A stretch of 7,747 nucleotides of DNA from Desulfatitalea sp. UBA4791 (GTDB lineage Bacteria; Desulfobacterota; Desulfobacteria; Desulfobacterales; Desulfosarcinaceae). Each line of letters opens with the position of its first letter. Position 1 is the first letter of the stretch. The translations under genes were made by a program, and so were the position numbers. Shown piece after piece: positions 1 through 6,018 of the stretch. A model generated the notes under the pieces. That model was not told the origin of the DNA. It searched no databases and saw only the letters and a list, made by a program, of their open reading frames with translations. The DNA lies in assembly GCA_002402905.1 (NCBI GenBank), contig DHGT01000041.1:1-7747 (forward strand). The letters run 5' to 3'.

Positions 1-550
1 TATCCGGGTCGAGCGTCTCTAATATTTGCGCGACCTTGGTTCGTGCCGCCTTTTTGAAGGCCTCCTGGGTCGTGAGAAAGGCCTTGCCGATCTGTCCCAG
101 GTAATCTTCCAGGGATTGGGTCTGGTCCTCTCCCTCCAGGTGATACCCGATGAATTGCCGAATCGTCTGTTCTTCTTTGCGGGTCCCTGCCGAGAAGGTC
201 GTGTTGATCACATTGATCAATTCATTGAGGGTATCGAAAATGGTGTTCAGCGAGTGGGCCAGGCGTTGGAGCAGTTCCGCTGAAGAGAGATCTTCGGGGG
301 TTACTTTGCGTCCCAGTAGCAGCCCGAAGATACGGGTGAGCACTTCAGCATCGCCGATGGTCTCGGCGGGCAGCACCCTGGGCGAAAACCGCTCCATGAT
401 GCGCTCGACCACCGGCCGGCCGGCGTCGTCCCGATCGGCCAACCGTAGAATCAAATGCGCCTCGATGGCCTGGGACGCGCGAGTTGGATCGGCGGCGTAA
501 ATGGCGCGGATTTCGTCTGTGAGGTGTTGCACCAGGGCCTCATCGTTCAT
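1..550 (-). CDS. TagH/Fha C-terminal-domain-like protein, 3' end beyond window
   Basis: An open frame starts at the ATG at 550-548 and runs without a stop to the left edge, giving the first 183 residues. The start overlaps the stop of the preceding gene as ATGA, which supports translational coupling; a purine-rich GGGAG lies about 14 bases upstream, too far to be an ideal ribosome site. The product begins MNDEALVQHL, appears soluble and mostly helical, and has no signal peptide or membrane segment. Residues from about 85 to 183, with helices around ELLQRLAHSLNTIF, TIRQFIG and FLTTQEAFKKAA and ending near LETLDPD, resemble in order and character the C-terminal domain of type VI secretion FHA proteins (TagH/Fha1), which ends in a similar HQ-A-...-FDP segment. 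The FHA domain usual at the N-terminus of that family is absent here. The resemblance is from memory of the family and is moderate. What is solid is that this is a real gene co-transcribed with the 727-residue protein. Confidence 0.72.
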   Translation of the reverse strand, partial: MNDEALVQHLTDEIRAIYAADPTRASQAIEAHLILRLADRDDAGRPVVERIMERFSPRVLPAETIGDAEVLTRIFGLLLGRKVTPEDLSSAELLQRLAHSLNTIFDTLNELINVINTTFSAGTRKEEQTIRQFIGYHLEGEDQTQSLEDYLGQIGKAFLTTQEAFKKAARTKVAQILETLDPD

Positions 551-2730
551 GGCTTGGGCTTTCGCTCCCTCGATCGCTGAGGTTGAATGACCACGGTTTT
601 TTCCAGGTCCGCGTCTTCGGAAGAACTTTGATCCCCCGGTCTTTGCCGATCTGTTCGCCCTTTGGTCCGTTCATCGGAGGAGGCAGATCCCATAAGAACG
701 GTTTCTTCGAGATCTTCGGTGGACGGATCGAGCTTTTCCGGCCTCGACATGACCACGGTCTGCTCCAAATCCACCTCCCAATGGCTCTCCTCCTTGATCA
801 CCGGCGAGACGGGTTTTTCATCGGGTGCGATAATCACGGTCTCTTCCAGATCCGGTGGCGCCGATGGAGTCCCTTCGGGCAAAGTCTCCGGCTCGCCGGA
901 GGTTCCCAGGATCACGGTTTCCACGAAATCGCCGTCTTCATTGGATGAAGCCAAAGTTGTTGGGGATGGATCCGAAGCCACGGGTTCGATGCCGGGCGAC
1001 TGGAGCACCAAGGTCTCTTCCGCCTCGGAAGGTGCCTCCGCTTCGGGCCAGTGGTTGAGTATTTGCTTCAGGATGTCGGCAATGGCGGCGTTTTTGTCGG
1101 CGTCGAAGAAGGTGTCGGCGTCACCTTTCGCCGGGGTCCGCCGCTCCTCCGCGATCGCTGAACCCCCCCTAGGGGGCTGGAAAAGAGCCTGCCGGATATC
1201 GCTGCAAAGCGCTTCGAGGGCTTTAAGAAACGACGTTTCCTGCCAGGCCGGTTCCGGTTCGATACTGGCACGGAACAGCTCGCCGCCCATCACCACGGCG
1301 CGCTGCCAGAAGGTGCGCCATGCCGGGTCGATCCGCAACGCCGCGCCATCGCTTATCAGATGCCGCGCATCCAAGCCTGGATCGATGGCGGCCGGATCGA
1401 TCTCTTCACCCGGCCCAAAGACCTCCGGGTGGCCGACCAGCTTTTCGATCGCAGCCCAAACCGCCTCCATGCCTTGCCCGGCACCGGTCAGCAATACATA
1501 ACCCCATGCGGCGCCAAAGAGATGAAGCCTGCGGTTTACGATCCGAGCATTTTGAAAAAGCCCGTGATCCACTTGCCCCACCGGATCGATCAAGCGCAGC
1601 GAAAAGTTCCACGACCAGGGCAGACGCGCGTTTTGCACCGGCAGATCCACCCAGATGCCCTCGAGCGACATGCGGCCGATCGGCTCGGCAACCCCGCCCG
1701 CTTCTCCGGGCAGGAGCCGAATCAACTCCCCTAACAAGTTGAGTTTGAGGAAGAGAACCTCCAAAAATCGACGGTCGTCCTCTGGAAAGAACAAGCCCCG
1801 GGAATCCGGCAGCGCCTCATCGATCTTTCCGAATCCCGCCATCCGCCCGGGTTTGTCGAGCCGACCGAGACGCTGTGCGATCGATTCGCGCGTCTCACCG
1901 GACAACAAGGCCGTAAATTCGAGCACGTTGATCGTCGCCGCCGGCATCATCAGCATAAAAAAAGGATAGAAAAAGACCGGCCGCATCCGCCGATGGACCA
2001 GGGTTTCAGGGCCATAACAATGAACAGCCTCCTCGCACCCCACACAAGGCAAATCGCCGGCCAGTTCATTGTGGGAGAGGAGGCGGCTGAATCCTTCGAT
2101 CAAGGTGGGGCAATCCTCGAGCCGTTCAGGGGCCGAGGCCGGACGATCAGGTGCGTAAAATGGAAAATCCGGTGATTCGCCGGCACAGGCAGGGCAGTAT
2201 AGATATCGTTCAAGGGAATTGCCGTAAGCCCCAAGGCCCGCATCTTGAAGCAATCGGTCTTCCCGGCATAGGGTCAAGTCTCGGCCGCAACGTGGGCATC
2301 GGGGTTGACACCACCGATTCCGGTAGTCACAGCGGAACAGCGGACGAAATGCCCGCAACTGCCCTTCCGCATCGACCTGTTCTTCGAATACCGGCCGGCA
2401 TTGCCCAAACCCTCGGATCTCTATCCGCTTGAATGCGGCCTGCCACAACTGCGCCACCATGACATTGTTGATCGGTAGGAGCTCCGATCCTGGCACAGGA
2501 TAGCGATCCGGTTGGATGAGCAAAAATAGATCAGCCATCGCGCCGCCCTGCCCGCTTGAAACCCTGCCTTCGTAAACCACGGCAAAAGGCCCCGATGATG
2601 CCAACACGCCGCAACCCGGCGCCTTCGCCTGGCCCGGCGTCAATGCCGGCAGCACCAGTCGCAGCCCTGTTTCAGCGCCATTCAGATAAGGCAACAAAGA
2701 GGGATGGGTTGTCGTCTTCGTTTCGGTCAT
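547..2730 (-). CDS. Unassigned 727-aa protein: zinc-ribbon-like N-half, disordered tail with repeated E-x-T-V motifs
   Basis: I do not recognise the family. The start at 2730 is the first ATG after a non-coding spacer, with AGGGA about 10 bases upstream. Residues 1-110 form a mixed domain. Residues 134-238 are cysteine-rich: C134, C141, the pairs C145/C148 (CPRC), C179/C182 (CPAC) and C229/C232 (CVGC), plus C155, C207 and C238, suggesting two or three zinc knuckles. Residues 240-510 look folded, with hydrophobic stretches (FFYPFFMLMMP near 253-263) too short and polar-flanked to be clear membrane helices. From about 520 the protein turns acidic, proline- and serine-rich and probably disordered. 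This tail carries six copies of a motif of the type DLEETVI, with threonines at 573, 605, 631, 658, 677 and 712, and ends in a basic RSRERKPKP. No signal peptide is seen. The gene overlaps the downstream TagH-like gene by 4 bases. A role in a type VI-like threonine-phosphorylation pathway is an inference from the motifs and this neighbour. Confidence 0.88.
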   Translation of the reverse strand: MTETKTTTHPSLLPYLNGAETGLRLVLPALTPGQAKAPGCGVLASSGPFAVVYEGRVSSGQGGAMADLFLLIQPDRYPVPGSELLPINNVMVAQLWQAAFKRIEIRGFGQCRPVFEEQVDAEGQLRAFRPLFRCDYRNRWCQPRCPRCGRDLTLCREDRLLQDAGLGAYGNSLERYLYCPACAGESPDFPFYAPDRPASAPERLEDCPTLIEGFSRLLSHNELAGDLPCVGCEEAVHCYGPETLVHRRMRPVFFYPFFMLMMPAATINVLEFTALLSGETRESIAQRLGRLDKPGRMAGFGKIDEALPDSRGLFFPEDDRRFLEVLFLKLNLLGELIRLLPGEAGGVAEPIGRMSLEGIWVDLPVQNARLPWSWNFSLRLIDPVGQVDHGLFQNARIVNRRLHLFGAAWGYVLLTGAGQGMEAVWAAIEKLVGHPEVFGPGEEIDPAAIDPGLDARHLISDGAALRIDPAWRTFWQRAVVMGGELFRASIEPEPAWQETSFLKALEALCSDIRQALFQPPRGGSAIAEERRTPAKGDADTFFDADKNAAIADILKQILNHWPEAEAPSEAEETLVLQSPGIEPVASDPSPTTLASSNEDGDFVETVILGTSGEPETLPEGTPSAPPDLEETVIIAPDEKPVSPVIKEESHWEVDLEQTVVMSRPEKLDPSTEDLEETVLMGSASSDERTKGRTDRQRPGDQSSSEDADLEKTVVIQPQRSRERKPKP
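586..1026 (-). repeat. Six degenerate E-x-T-[VL]-[VIL] peptide repeats in the tail of the 727-aa protein
   Basis: Within residues 569-715 the core recurs as EAEETLVL, DFVETVIL, DLEETVII, DLEQTVVM, DLEETVLM and DLEKTVVI, spaced 32, 26, 27, 19 and 35 residues apart. The threonine codons lie at 1014-1012, 918-916, 840-838, 759-757, 702-700 and 597-595. The peptide motif is conserved while the linkers between copies share no sequence and vary in length, and the DNA copies differ at many third positions. This points to selection on the short motif rather than recent tandem duplication. Acidic residues before a threonine followed by hydrophobic residues match the kind of site phosphorylated by bacterial Hanks-type kinases and read by FHA domains. 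Confidence 0.8.
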
Positions 2731-2819
2731 AACCGATGAATCCCTAATATCAGCCGGTAGGTCGCTTCATGCCCTGACTCGATCCGCTTCCAATCTCGCC
2801 TTGATCCAGCTTTAGACCT

Positions 2820-2847
2820 GATCCTCGATCAGCGATCAGCGATCAGC
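2820..2847. repeat. 7-base tandem repeat, GATCAGC x3 plus one variant copy
   Basis: Three perfect copies of GATCAGC lie at 2827-2833, 2834-2840 and 2841-2847, preceded by a variant copy GATCCTC at 2820-2826. This places four GATC tetramers exactly 7 bases apart. The array is in the predicted untranslated leader of the 727-residue protein gene, about 90-110 bases before its start codon. It could expand or contract by slippage, or present a cluster of GATC methylation sites; neither is shown by the sequence. Confidence 0.9.
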
Positions 2848-2890
2848 GTTAGTTGCAGTTTGTTACGGAAAAGAACGCCAAAATGTACCT

Positions 2891-2905
2891 GGTCCTTAGT
2901 GGACC
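2891..2905. other. Small hairpin in the intergenic leader
   Basis: GGTCC (2891-2895) and GGACC (2901-2905) are perfect inverted arms around a 5-base loop TTAGT. No run of T follows on the minus strand (the next bases are AGGTACATTTTGG), so it is not a canonical intrinsic terminator for the upstream glycosyltransferase operon. It would form in the leader RNA of the 727-residue protein gene. With only five base pairs its function is uncertain. Confidence 0.4.
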
Positions 2906-2962
2906 CTTCCCCCTGGTGTGCCGCCTGCCGGACGGGGAACTGTTGGTTTGTCGTGCCAAGTG

Positions 2963-2991
2963 AAAATATAATAAATCCAGGCAATAGTCAA
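2963..2991 (-). promoter_or_regulatory. Sigma-70-like promoter for the left operon
   Basis: On the minus strand TTGACT (2991-2986) matches five of six bases of the -35 consensus. It is followed after 17 bases by TATTTT (2968-2963), or after 15 bases by TATATT (2970-2965), as the -10. The spacer and -10 are locally AT-rich within a GC-rich region. The predicted RNA start near 2956 gives a leader of about 225 bases before the ATG at 2730. It sits 25 bases past the end of the right-hand operon, so it would let the type VI-like genes be expressed separately. Confidence 0.5.
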
Positions 2992-3015
2992 GATTCATAT
3001 CGGTGGGAACCAGGT

Positions 3016-4224
3016 TTACGCAACAAAGGGTGATCGCCCCGTCCGTTGACAGAATTCCGCCAATACCTGTTCGTATGTCTCTGTGTAACGCCCCGCGCAA
3101 TGTTCCCAGGTCAACTGCTCCGCCCGCAACCACTGCGCGGCATTGGCCGCCAATCGCCGGCCCAGCGTCGGGTCATCCATGATGCGCTGCATACAGGCGG
3201 CCAGACGGGCCACATCGCCCACGGGGAAAAGCAAACCGCGCACGCCATCCGCGATCATCTCCCGCACCCCTTCGATATCGCTGGCCACCACCGGCACCCC
3301 GGCGGCCATGGCCTCAGAAACGACGCTGGGGCGCCCCTCACCGGTACTGGCCAAGATCAGCAGATCGCTCTTTGCGAGGTAATCGGCCACCTGTTCGGGC
3401 GGCACCTGTCCCGTGAATCGAACGCGATCATTGATGCCACGCTCGTTCGCCAGGGATTGAAGCCGCGCCATTTCCGGACCGGCGCCGACGATCAGCAATT
3501 GCGGCCGACCAACCGTTTTTGGAAGCGATGCAAACGCCCGAATGACAACATCGACCTGTTTGAGCGCAATGAGGTTTCCGATTACCGTGACCACGAACGG
3601 AGCACCGGTGGTCTTCCCGGCTTTCCCAAAGGTCATCTCCACGCCATTGGGAATCACCAGAATGTCGCGGCAACCGGCCGCCATCCATGGTCGAACCCTG
3701 TCGGCCAGATCGTTCCCCACGCAAACGATGCGTTCATTTAGACACGAGGCCCATTGAATCAGCCGCCTGAACATCCGATTTTTGGCAGCCAGGCGCACAT
3801 CACTGCCGTGCAGACTGGTAACAACGGGAACCCCAATCCAACGGCCGGCAATCCCTCCAATCAAACCCGCAAACGACCAGTGGGCGTGTATCAGGTCGGC
3901 TCGGCGGGCATGACGAATGGTAGCAACTAACAGGGAGATAAAGAAGAAAGGGACCAGTGCCCATGCCCACGGCTGGTCGCGCAGGACCGCCGGGATGCCG
4001 CCCGGCCGATGAGAAAGGATTTGCCAGAATTGCGGCGCATAGCGAATGGGCCAAACTCGAAGTCCCTGCCATGCTGCGGGCCCATCCATCGACCGATCAC
4101 AGGCCGGCGTCAACACCGTCACATGGACCTTCTTTGGCAATTCGCGCAACATCCTTTTTATATAAACACCGCTGGCAGGGTAAACCGACGAAGGAAAAGA
4201 AGTGGTGAGTACCAGCAACCGCAT
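3016..4224 (-). CDS. GT4-family glycosyltransferase
   Basis: This 402-residue protein has the two-domain GT-B layout of retaining GT4 enzymes, which move a sugar from a nucleotide donor to a membrane or envelope glycan. The N-terminal acceptor domain opens MRLLVLTTSFP, with SGVY at 18-21, HAHW at 113-116 and LHGSDV at 138-143. The C-terminal donor domain has IPNGVE (191-196), the substituted GNLIALKQVD (216-225) where GRL-x-x-x-KG-x-D is usual, and the E-x7-E donor signature EGRPSVVSE (E296, E304). Length is normal for the family. The frame stays open further upstream to 4785, but that part reads across the GT2 gene in the wrong frame and looks nothing like a glycosyltransferase. The ATG at 4224, 2 bases after the GT2 stop, is therefore the real start, and the two are probably coupled. 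Residues 88-101 are hydrophobic and may touch the membrane. The acceptor cannot be told from sequence. Confidence 0.93.
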   Translation of the reverse strand: MRLLVLTTSFPSSVYPASGVYIKRMLRELPKKVHVTVLTPACDRSMDGPAAWQGLRVWPIRYAPQFWQILSHRPGGIPAVLRDQPWAWALVPFFFISLLVATIRHARRADLIHAHWSFAGLIGGIAGRWIGVPVVTSLHGSDVRLAAKNRMFRRLIQWASCLNERIVCVGNDLADRVRPWMAAGCRDILVIPNGVEMTFGKAGKTTGAPFVVTVIGNLIALKQVDVVIRAFASLPKTVGRPQLLIVGAGPEMARLQSLANERGINDRVRFTGQVPPEQVADYLAKSDLLILASTGEGRPSVVSEAMAAGVPVVASDIEGVREMIADGVRGLLFPVGDVARLAACMQRIMDDPTLGRRLAANAAQWLRAEQLTWEHCAGRYTETYEQVLAEFCQRTGRSPFVA

Positions 4225-4226
4225 GG

Positions 4227-5156
4227 TCAAGCCCAATGCTTGGGATCGAGATCTTCCTGCCCCTCTTTTTTGCAGGCTTGACCTTCGGGTGGCCTGACCT
4301 GTTGCCGCAGCAGGCTGATCTGGCTGATCTGCTCGGAGATCAGTCCCATCATGAAGATGATCACCGAAGTGGAAAACAGCAGCGCGCTCATGTTGGTGAA
4401 GCGATGGGCCGCCAGATAGGTATAGGCATAGTTGATCAACCCCATCAGGAAAATCCCGCCGGAGACCGGCAAAAAAATGCGCAGGGGCGAATAGAGGGTG
4501 CAGATCTTCAAGATGATCATGAAGAATCGAATGCCGTCGCGCACCGGCCGTATGCGGCTGCGGCCGTGCTGCCGCGGACGAACGTTGATCGGCACATACT
4601 TCACGCTGAACCCGCTGCGTAGCAGCACCAGCGTCATGGTGGTGGGCCAAGAGTAGCCGTTGGGCAGCAACGGGAGTATGTCCCGTGCCAGATCGGCCCG
4701 CACCGCTCGGAAACCTGAAGTGAGATCCGCCACCGGGAAACCGGTGACAAAGGAAGCCAGCCGGTTGTAGGCAGCGTTCATCCACCGCCTTCCCAAGGAT
4801 GCATGCTGATGTCCGCTGCGTGCACCAACCACCATGTCGTAGGCGTCCATGTGGGCCAGCAGTTTGGGGATCTCTTCCGGATCGTGCTGGCCGTCGGCAT
4901 CCATAAAAAGGAGGATGTCGCCCATAGAGGCCCGGATACCCGATTTCACTGCCGCGCCATTCCCCTTGTTATAGGGGTGCTTCAATAGCTTAACCCCTGG
5001 GAACCGATAGCTGCGACTATTAGCTTCCTTCGAGCCGTCATCTACGATGAGAACCTGCTTCGGCCCTATCTTTTTCTGGATTTGGTCGATGATATGATCA
5101 AGTGTCATCCCCTCGTTGAACGCGGGAATGACAATTGAGGTGTGCTTATTGGGCAT
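4227..5156 (-). CDS. GT2 glycosyltransferase, polyprenyl-phosphate sugar synthase type (DPM1/ArnC-like), membrane-anchored
   Basis: The 309-residue protein has a GT-A domain starting TSIVIPAFNEG (6-16), nucleotide-binding VDDGS (38-42), the metal-binding DADG (86-89, in MDADGQHDPEE), the family motif LTSGFRA (145-151) and RQHGRSR (195-201), typical of enzymes that load a sugar onto polyprenyl phosphate. Two hydrophobic helices follow at about 228-248 and 256-276, then a charged cytoplasmic tail. Such enzymes make a lipid-linked sugar donor on the inner face of the cytoplasmic membrane. This one may supply a donor for glycosylation outside the membrane or for the pathway of the adjacent GT4 enzyme. 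The start at 5156 lies 34 bases after the TPR gene; AGGTG sits about 14 bases upstream, so the ribosome site is weak, but the IVIPAFNE strand falls at its usual distance from this start. The sugar is not identifiable. Confidence 0.92.
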   Translation of the reverse strand: MPNKHTSIVIPAFNEGMTLDHIIDQIQKKIGPKQVLIVDDGSKEANSRSYRFPGVKLLKHPYNKGNGAAVKSGIRASMGDILLFMDADGQHDPEEIPKLLAHMDAYDMVVGARSGHQHASLGRRWMNAAYNRLASFVTGFPVADLTSGFRAVRADLARDILPLLPNGYSWPTTMTLVLLRSGFSVKYVPINVRPRQHGRSRIRPVRDGIRFFMIILKICTLYSPLRIFLPVSGGIFLMGLINYAYTYLAAHRFTNMSALLFSTSVIIFMMGLISEQISQISLLRQQVRPPEGQACKKEGQEDLDPKHWA

Positions 5157-5190
5157 ATTTTGAACAATCGCACCTGTCTGTGGTGAATCG

Positions 5191-6018
5191 CTACTTTAGT
5201 GTGACAGCGCCTGAGCCAGCATCATACGAATAAGCCTCCAGTTTCAACTCGCTCGGAAATTGATCGATGAAACCGTTTTCAATCAATTCGTCCATCGATT
5301 CTGGCAGCCTGCCGTACTGTTTCAAGTAAGCGTCGCGCGCCTTCTCGATCTGATGCAGCCCCAGAAACAACAAGAGGCGCTTTTCAAGCAATTTCCGGTT
5401 GAAGTCGTCATCGGCACGTTCGACCATGGTCTTCAAAAAACCAATGGCCGTTAGAGTCTGCCCCCCCTTCTGAACGATCCGAGCTGCGAGCGTCGCTGCA
5501 ATGGGCGGAGCGCCAGGCAACTGAGCCGCTGCCTGCATGTGTGACGCAGCTTTTTCATACTCTTTCAAATAATAAAAATAATTAAAGCCCAGATAAAATT
5601 GGGGCTCCCAATCCCAACTGCGCTGCTTTGCGTGCAATTCCAGAAGTTCTATAGCTTTTTCGTGAAATCCGCTTCGCCAAGACAACATACCTTGGACGTA
5701 ATACCCGGTCTGAAAAAAAAGTGGATCAAGATGCAACGACTGCTTCAAGAGGATGTAAACCGCCTCCCAATCCTCTTCCGTGACCTCCCAGGCCCCCCCC
5801 ATGAAGACCGAGGCTTTCAAAAGAAAATAGTCGGCAGCCAATCCCTTGAAAGGTCCACTGGCGATTTTAAGCAGTGTGGGATCGATTGCCAGCGCCTGGG
5901 CTCGCAGTGTTTCCTTGGGGCGTGCAGCACGCTGTGCATTCATCTGGGAATGACTGAGTCCATACCCTATAAGCAGGAACAAAGTCAAAAATACCCCGGC
6001 GATGCGTTTCATGCCCAT
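5191..6018 (-). CDS. Membrane-anchored TPR-like protein of the ABC-transporter operon
   Basis: I chose the ATG at 6018, which overlaps the permease stop as TGATG and has AGAGAT about 6 bases upstream, giving 275 residues; a second ATG at 6012 is possible. The open frame extends to 6117, but those 33 extra residues overlap the permease and are not signal-like. Residues 5-22 (IAGVFLTLFLLIGYGL) form a signal anchor or uncleaved signal without a lipobox cysteine, so most of the protein should face the periplasm. Residues 80-230 are helical pairs with TPR-style spacing (AVYILLKQSLHLDP, GFHEKAIELLELHA, KEYEKAASHMQAAAQL). The C-terminus, QYGRLPESMDELIENGFI then SYDAGSGAVTLK, resembles the end of type II secretion pseudopilins and related proteins. 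Position suggests an accessory to the transporter, perhaps like PilG of the Myxococcus pilGHI set. The gene contains two G-tracts (8 and 7 G) that keep frame. Confidence 0.85.
   Translation of the reverse strand: MGMKRIAGVFLTLFLLIGYGLSHSQMNAQRAARPKETLRAQALAIDPTLLKIASGPFKGLAADYFLLKASVFMGGAWEVTEEDWEAVYILLKQSLHLDPLFFQTGYYVQGMLSWRSGFHEKAIELLELHAKQRSWDWEPQFYLGFNYFYYLKEYEKAASHMQAAAQLPGAPPIAATLAARIVQKGGQTLTAIGFLKTMVERADDDFNRKLLEKRLLLFLGLHQIEKARDAYLKQYGRLPESMDELIENGFIDQFPSELKLEAYSYDAGSGAVTLK

Larger units (their letters stand above)
2731..3015. other. Intergenic spacer between the two operons
   Basis: This 285-base gap holds the promoter, hairpin and 7-base repeat listed separately. An open frame that reads on past the glycosyltransferase C-terminus in another frame is a shadow and not a gene. 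I find no tRNA, no riboswitch that I recognise and no convincing intrinsic terminator on the minus strand after the stop at 3016, so read-through from the right operon into the left one remains possible. Confidence 0.6.

Noticed and set aside
662..1501. 279-residue plus-strand open frame opposite the 727-aa gene
   Set aside because: Its Ser/Arg-rich repeats mirror the antisense of the E-x-T-V motifs; the minus strand has a longer frame with coherent domains and coupled start and stop.
1580..1680. Degenerate protein-kinase motif suggested by RLIDPVG in the 727-aa protein
   Set aside because: No glycine-rich loop, catalytic HRD or supporting lysine/glutamate pair could be identified around it.
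1960..1990. Membrane anchoring of the 727-aa protein by the FFYPFFMLMMP stretch
   Set aside because: The hydrophobic run is only about 11 residues with prolines and sits in an otherwise soluble, cysteine-rich domain; probably a buried core segment.
2938..2963. Sigma-54 promoter suggested by TTGGCACG on the minus strand
   Set aside because: The -24 element fits, but the required -12 TTGC at the correct spacing is absent (the bases there are ACCAA).
2887..3015. Inverted 7-base repeat ACCTGGT (2887-2893) / ACCAGGT (3009-3015)
   Set aside because: Short, far apart and without flanking similarity; likely chance.
2849..3133. 94-residue minus-strand frame spanning the GT4 end and the spacer
   Set aside because: Starts inside the GT4 gene in another frame, has no ribosome site and overlaps the promoter; no recognisable domain.
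3046..3741. 231-residue plus-strand open frame opposite the GT4 gene
   Set aside because: His/Arg/Pro/Gly-rich composition typical of an antisense shadow in GC-rich DNA; the minus strand carries a clear GT4 enzyme.
4225..4785. N-terminal extension of the GT4 reading frame across the GT2 gene
   Set aside because: The extra 187 residues are the GT2 gene read in another frame, His/Arg/Pro-rich and unlike any glycosyltransferase; MRLLVLTTSFP at 4224 is the natural start.
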